A stretch of DNA of 15,933 nt from positions 1 through 15,933 of the forward strand of contig PMLO01000201.1 of assembly GCA_003158895.1 (NCBI GenBank), in the 5' to 3' direction. How positions within the stretch are numbered: position 1 is the stretch's first letter; the number at the start of each line of letters is the position of its first letter. Shown here piece by piece: positions 14,465 to 15,933 of the stretch. The DNA is from Propionibacteriaceae bacterium (GTDB taxonomy: Bacteria > Actinomycetota > Actinomycetes > Propionibacteriales > Propionibacteriaceae). The notes beneath the pieces are model-generated. The model worked only from the letters and a program-made list of their open reading frames with translations, had not been told where the DNA came from and did no database searches. Both the position numbers and the translations under genes were made by a program.

Positions 14465-14911
14465 ATGGCCCGCACGTTCGATCCGTTCCGTGAACTCTTC
14501 GGTGAGGCCCCCCGCACGGTCGGGATGCCGATGGATCTGGTCCGTACAGGTGACGACTTCGTCGTCGCGATCGACCTTCCCGGCGTCGACCCGGGAAGCA
14601 TCGACATCGATGCGGAGGAGCGCACGCTGACGATCCGCGCGACGCGCAATACGCAGGCGGCCGACGGCACGCAGTGGCTGGTACGGGAGCGGCCGACAGG
14701 TACGTTCGCCCGCCAGCTCACCCTCGGCAACGGCCTGGCGCTGGACCGGGTGGAGGCCGGGTACGCCGACGGCGTGCTCACCCTGCACATCCCGGTCGCC
14801 GAAGAGGCGAAGCCGCGCAAGATCTCGGTGACCCACACGGGCACCAAGCGCTCCATCGAGGGCGAGGTCGCTGCGCCGACCGAGGACTCGCACGAGCCGC
14901 CGGCGAGCTGA
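14465..14911 (+). CDS. Small heat-shock protein, Hsp20/alpha-crystallin family
   Basis: The product is 148 aa. The start at ATG 14465 is fixed by the strong AAGGAGG at 14453-14459 (5 nt spacing); the longer open frame begins inside the operators. After a short N-terminal arm (RTFDPFRELFG) comes the alpha-crystallin domain, about 20-112: MDLVRTGDDFVVAIDLPGV (23-41), RTLTIRA (53-59), and the conserved DGVLTLHIP (102-110). A C-terminal I-x-V anchor (KISV, 119-122) precedes a polar tail. It is an ATP-independent holdase that forms oligomers and keeps unfolded proteins refoldable. It is monocistronic, bounded by the repeat array upstream and a terminator downstream, and controlled by HAIR plus CIRCE. 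Confidence 0.95.
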   Translation: MARTFDPFRELFGEAPRTVGMPMDLVRTGDDFVVAIDLPGVDPGSIDIDAEERTLTIRATRNTQAADGTQWLVRERPTGTFARQLTLGNGLALDRVEAGYADGVLTLHIPVAEEAKPRKISVTHTGTKRSIEGEVAAPTEDSHEPPAS

Positions 14912-14922
14912 CACGTACGGAT

Positions 14923-14952
14923 CGGCCCCCGGCACCCCGGTGCCGGGGGCCG
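14923..14952 (+). terminator. Rho-independent-type terminator after hsp20
   Basis: CGGCCCCCGGCACC (14923-14936) is followed after 2 nt by its perfect complement GGTGCCGGGGGCCG (14939-14952), then TATT. The very stable GC stem lies 11 nt after the hsp20 stop codon. The short, impure T-run is usual for actinobacteria. Confidence 0.85.
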
Positions 14953-14998
14953 TATTCCGCCCGGGGACGTACGGGCGGGAAATGTCGGCGGCGCCATC

Positions 14999-15010
14999 TA
15001 CGGTGACGAC
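14999..15010 (+). promoter_or_regulatory. Possible -10 box of a leaderless helicase transcript
   Basis: TACGGT (14999-15004) fits the actinobacterial TANNNT -10 pattern and ends 6 nt before the helicase GTG at 15011, which lacks a Shine-Dalgarno site. This is the spacing expected of a leaderless mRNA. No convincing -35 box is visible, so the call is tentative. Confidence 0.3.
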
Positions 15011-15933
15011 GTGACCAATGACGACGCACTCACCGCCCTGCGGCGGCTGGTCGGCAACCCCGACGCCGACTTCCGCGACGGGCAGGCCGAGGCGATCCAC
15101 GCCCTGGTCGATGAACGGCGCCGGGCGCTCGTCGTCCAGCGCACGGGCTGGGGCAAGTCGGCGGTCTACTTCGTCACCACGATGCTGCGGCGGGCGGAGG
15201 GTGCCGGGCCGACGCTCATCGTCTCGCCGCTGCTCGCGCTGATGCGCGACCAGATCGGTGCCGCCGAGCGCGCAGGGATCCGGGCCGTGACCATGAACTC
15301 GTCCAACGCGACGGAGTGGGAGGACGTACGGGAGGCGCTGCGTACGGACTCGGTCGACCTGCTGCTGGTCAGTCCCGAGCGGCTCAACAACCCGAGCTTC
15401 CGCGAGCACCAGCTGCCCGCACTGGCCGAGCGCTGCGGGTTGCTCGTCATCGACGAGGCCCACTGCATCAGCGACTGGGGTCACGACTTCCGCCCCGACT
15501 ACCGCCGGATCAAGGACCTTCTCGCCGAGCTGCCCGAATCGACGCCGGTGCTGGCGACCACCGCGACCGCCAACGCGCGCGTGGTCGCCGACGTCGCCGA
15601 GCAGTTGAGCGTCGGCGCGAACGGCTCGGTCCACGAGGTGCTCACCCTGCGCGGCGGACTCGCGCGGGACTCGTTGCGCCTCGGGGTGCTGCCCATGGCG
15701 AGCCCCGTACAGCGCCTGGCCTGGTTGCATACCCACCTGGCCGACCTGCCGGGCAGCGGCATCATCTACACGCTCACCGTGGCCGGCGCCGAGGACGTGG
15801 CGACGTCACTGCGTCAGGCCGGTCACGAGGTTGCCGCCTACACGGGTCGTACGGATACGGCAGAGCGGGAGGTTCTCGAGAACCGGCTCCGGGCCAACGA
15901 CGTGAAGGCCCTTGTCGCGACGAGCGCGCTGGG
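15011..15933 (+). CDS. RecQ-family ATP-dependent DNA helicase (partial, N-terminal part)
   Basis: The frame is open for 307 codons from GTG 15011 to the window edge, so the C-terminus is missing. Superfamily 2 helicase motifs appear in order: motif 0 FRDGQAEAI (21-29), Walker A QRTGWGKSAVYF (43-54, Lys49), motif Ia SPLLALMRDQ (72-81), motif Ib LLVSPERL (118-125), motif II DEAHC (148-152) followed by the RecQ aromatic-rich loop ISDWGHDFRPDY (153-164), and motif III ATTATA in the segment after 180. The second RecA-like domain has begun (GIIYTLTVAGAEDVA). The enzyme unwinds DNA 3'-to-5' in recombination and repair. Walker A differs from the E. coli RecQ form (MPTGGGKSLCY) by QR for MP and Trp for the middle Gly, suggesting a separate actinobacterial subfamily. 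The zinc and HRDC parts, if any, are outside the window. Confidence 0.92.
   Translation, partial: MTNDDALTALRRLVGNPDADFRDGQAEAIHALVDERRRALVVQRTGWGKSAVYFVTTMLRRAEGAGPTLIVSPLLALMRDQIGAAERAGIRAVTMNSSNATEWEDVREALRTDSVDLLLVSPERLNNPSFREHQLPALAERCGLLVIDEAHCISDWGHDFRPDYRRIKDLLAELPESTPVLATTATANARVVADVAEQLSVGANGSVHEVLTLRGGLARDSLRLGVLPMASPVQRLAWLHTHLADLPGSGIIYTLTVAGAEDVATSLRQAGHEVAAYTGRTDTAEREVLENRLRANDVKALVATSAL

Overview
The window looks like chromosomal DNA from a high-GC actinobacterium. A member of the Nocardioidaceae/Propionibacteriales (Nocardioides- or Aeromicrobium-like) is my inference. The signs are strong G/C third-position bias, several GTG starts, genes lacking a clear Shine-Dalgarno site, long spurious antisense ORFs, a fatty-acid locus laid out like the mycobacterial fadE5-fadA2-fabG4-htdX region, and heat-shock operators of both the HspR (HAIR) and HrcA (CIRCE) types. 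There is no rRNA, tRNA, CRISPR array, insertion sequence or prophage gene.

Layout. (1) 1-2337 holds miscellaneous genes: the start of an acidic, Ala/Pro-rich protein leaving the window on the left (-), a transglutaminase-like protein (+), and a SAM-dependent methyltransferase (-) whose codon use is looser than its neighbours'. The 185 bp between 249 and 435 is a divergent promoter region in which I could not fix a promoter. (2) 2557-7677 is a minus-strand efflux/sensing block, read right to left: ABC ATPase, ABC-2 permease, NarL-type histidine kinase, NarL/LuxR response regulator, then a DHA2-family MFS transporter. ATPase/permease and kinase/regulator each overlap by 4 bp. A 27-bp-arm inverted repeat separates the regulator from the MFS gene. 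(3) 7913-14264 is a divergent acyl-CoA locus. Acyl-CoA dehydrogenase (FadE5-like) and a TetR regulator read left; thiolase (FadA2-like), two-domain ketoacyl reductase (FabG4-like) and double-hotdog MaoC hydratase (HtdX-like) read right. The 84 bp between the two arms is the likely control region. (4) 14265-14911 holds a small heat-shock protein gene with a perfect HAIR and a perfect CIRCE in one promoter, then a strong terminator. (5) A RecQ-type helicase runs off the right edge.

How the genes work together. The four enzymes of region 3 cover every step of an acyl-CoA beta-oxidation cycle, which could run in either direction (thiolase, ketoreductase, hydratase, dehydrogenase). The TetR protein is the obvious candidate acyl-CoA-responsive regulator. 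In region 2 the kinase/regulator pair probably senses envelope or drug stress and controls the ABC exporter.

The most unusual signal is structural. The two outer ends of the divergent fad locus each carry an intergenic array of short repeats (7791-7887 and 14259-14328). The sequences are unrelated, but the architecture is the same: two similar units, then their complements, in interleaved order A-B-A'-B', with partners 39-40 nt apart. I do not recognise this as a named element. The dual HAIR/CIRCE promoter is the second most notable feature.
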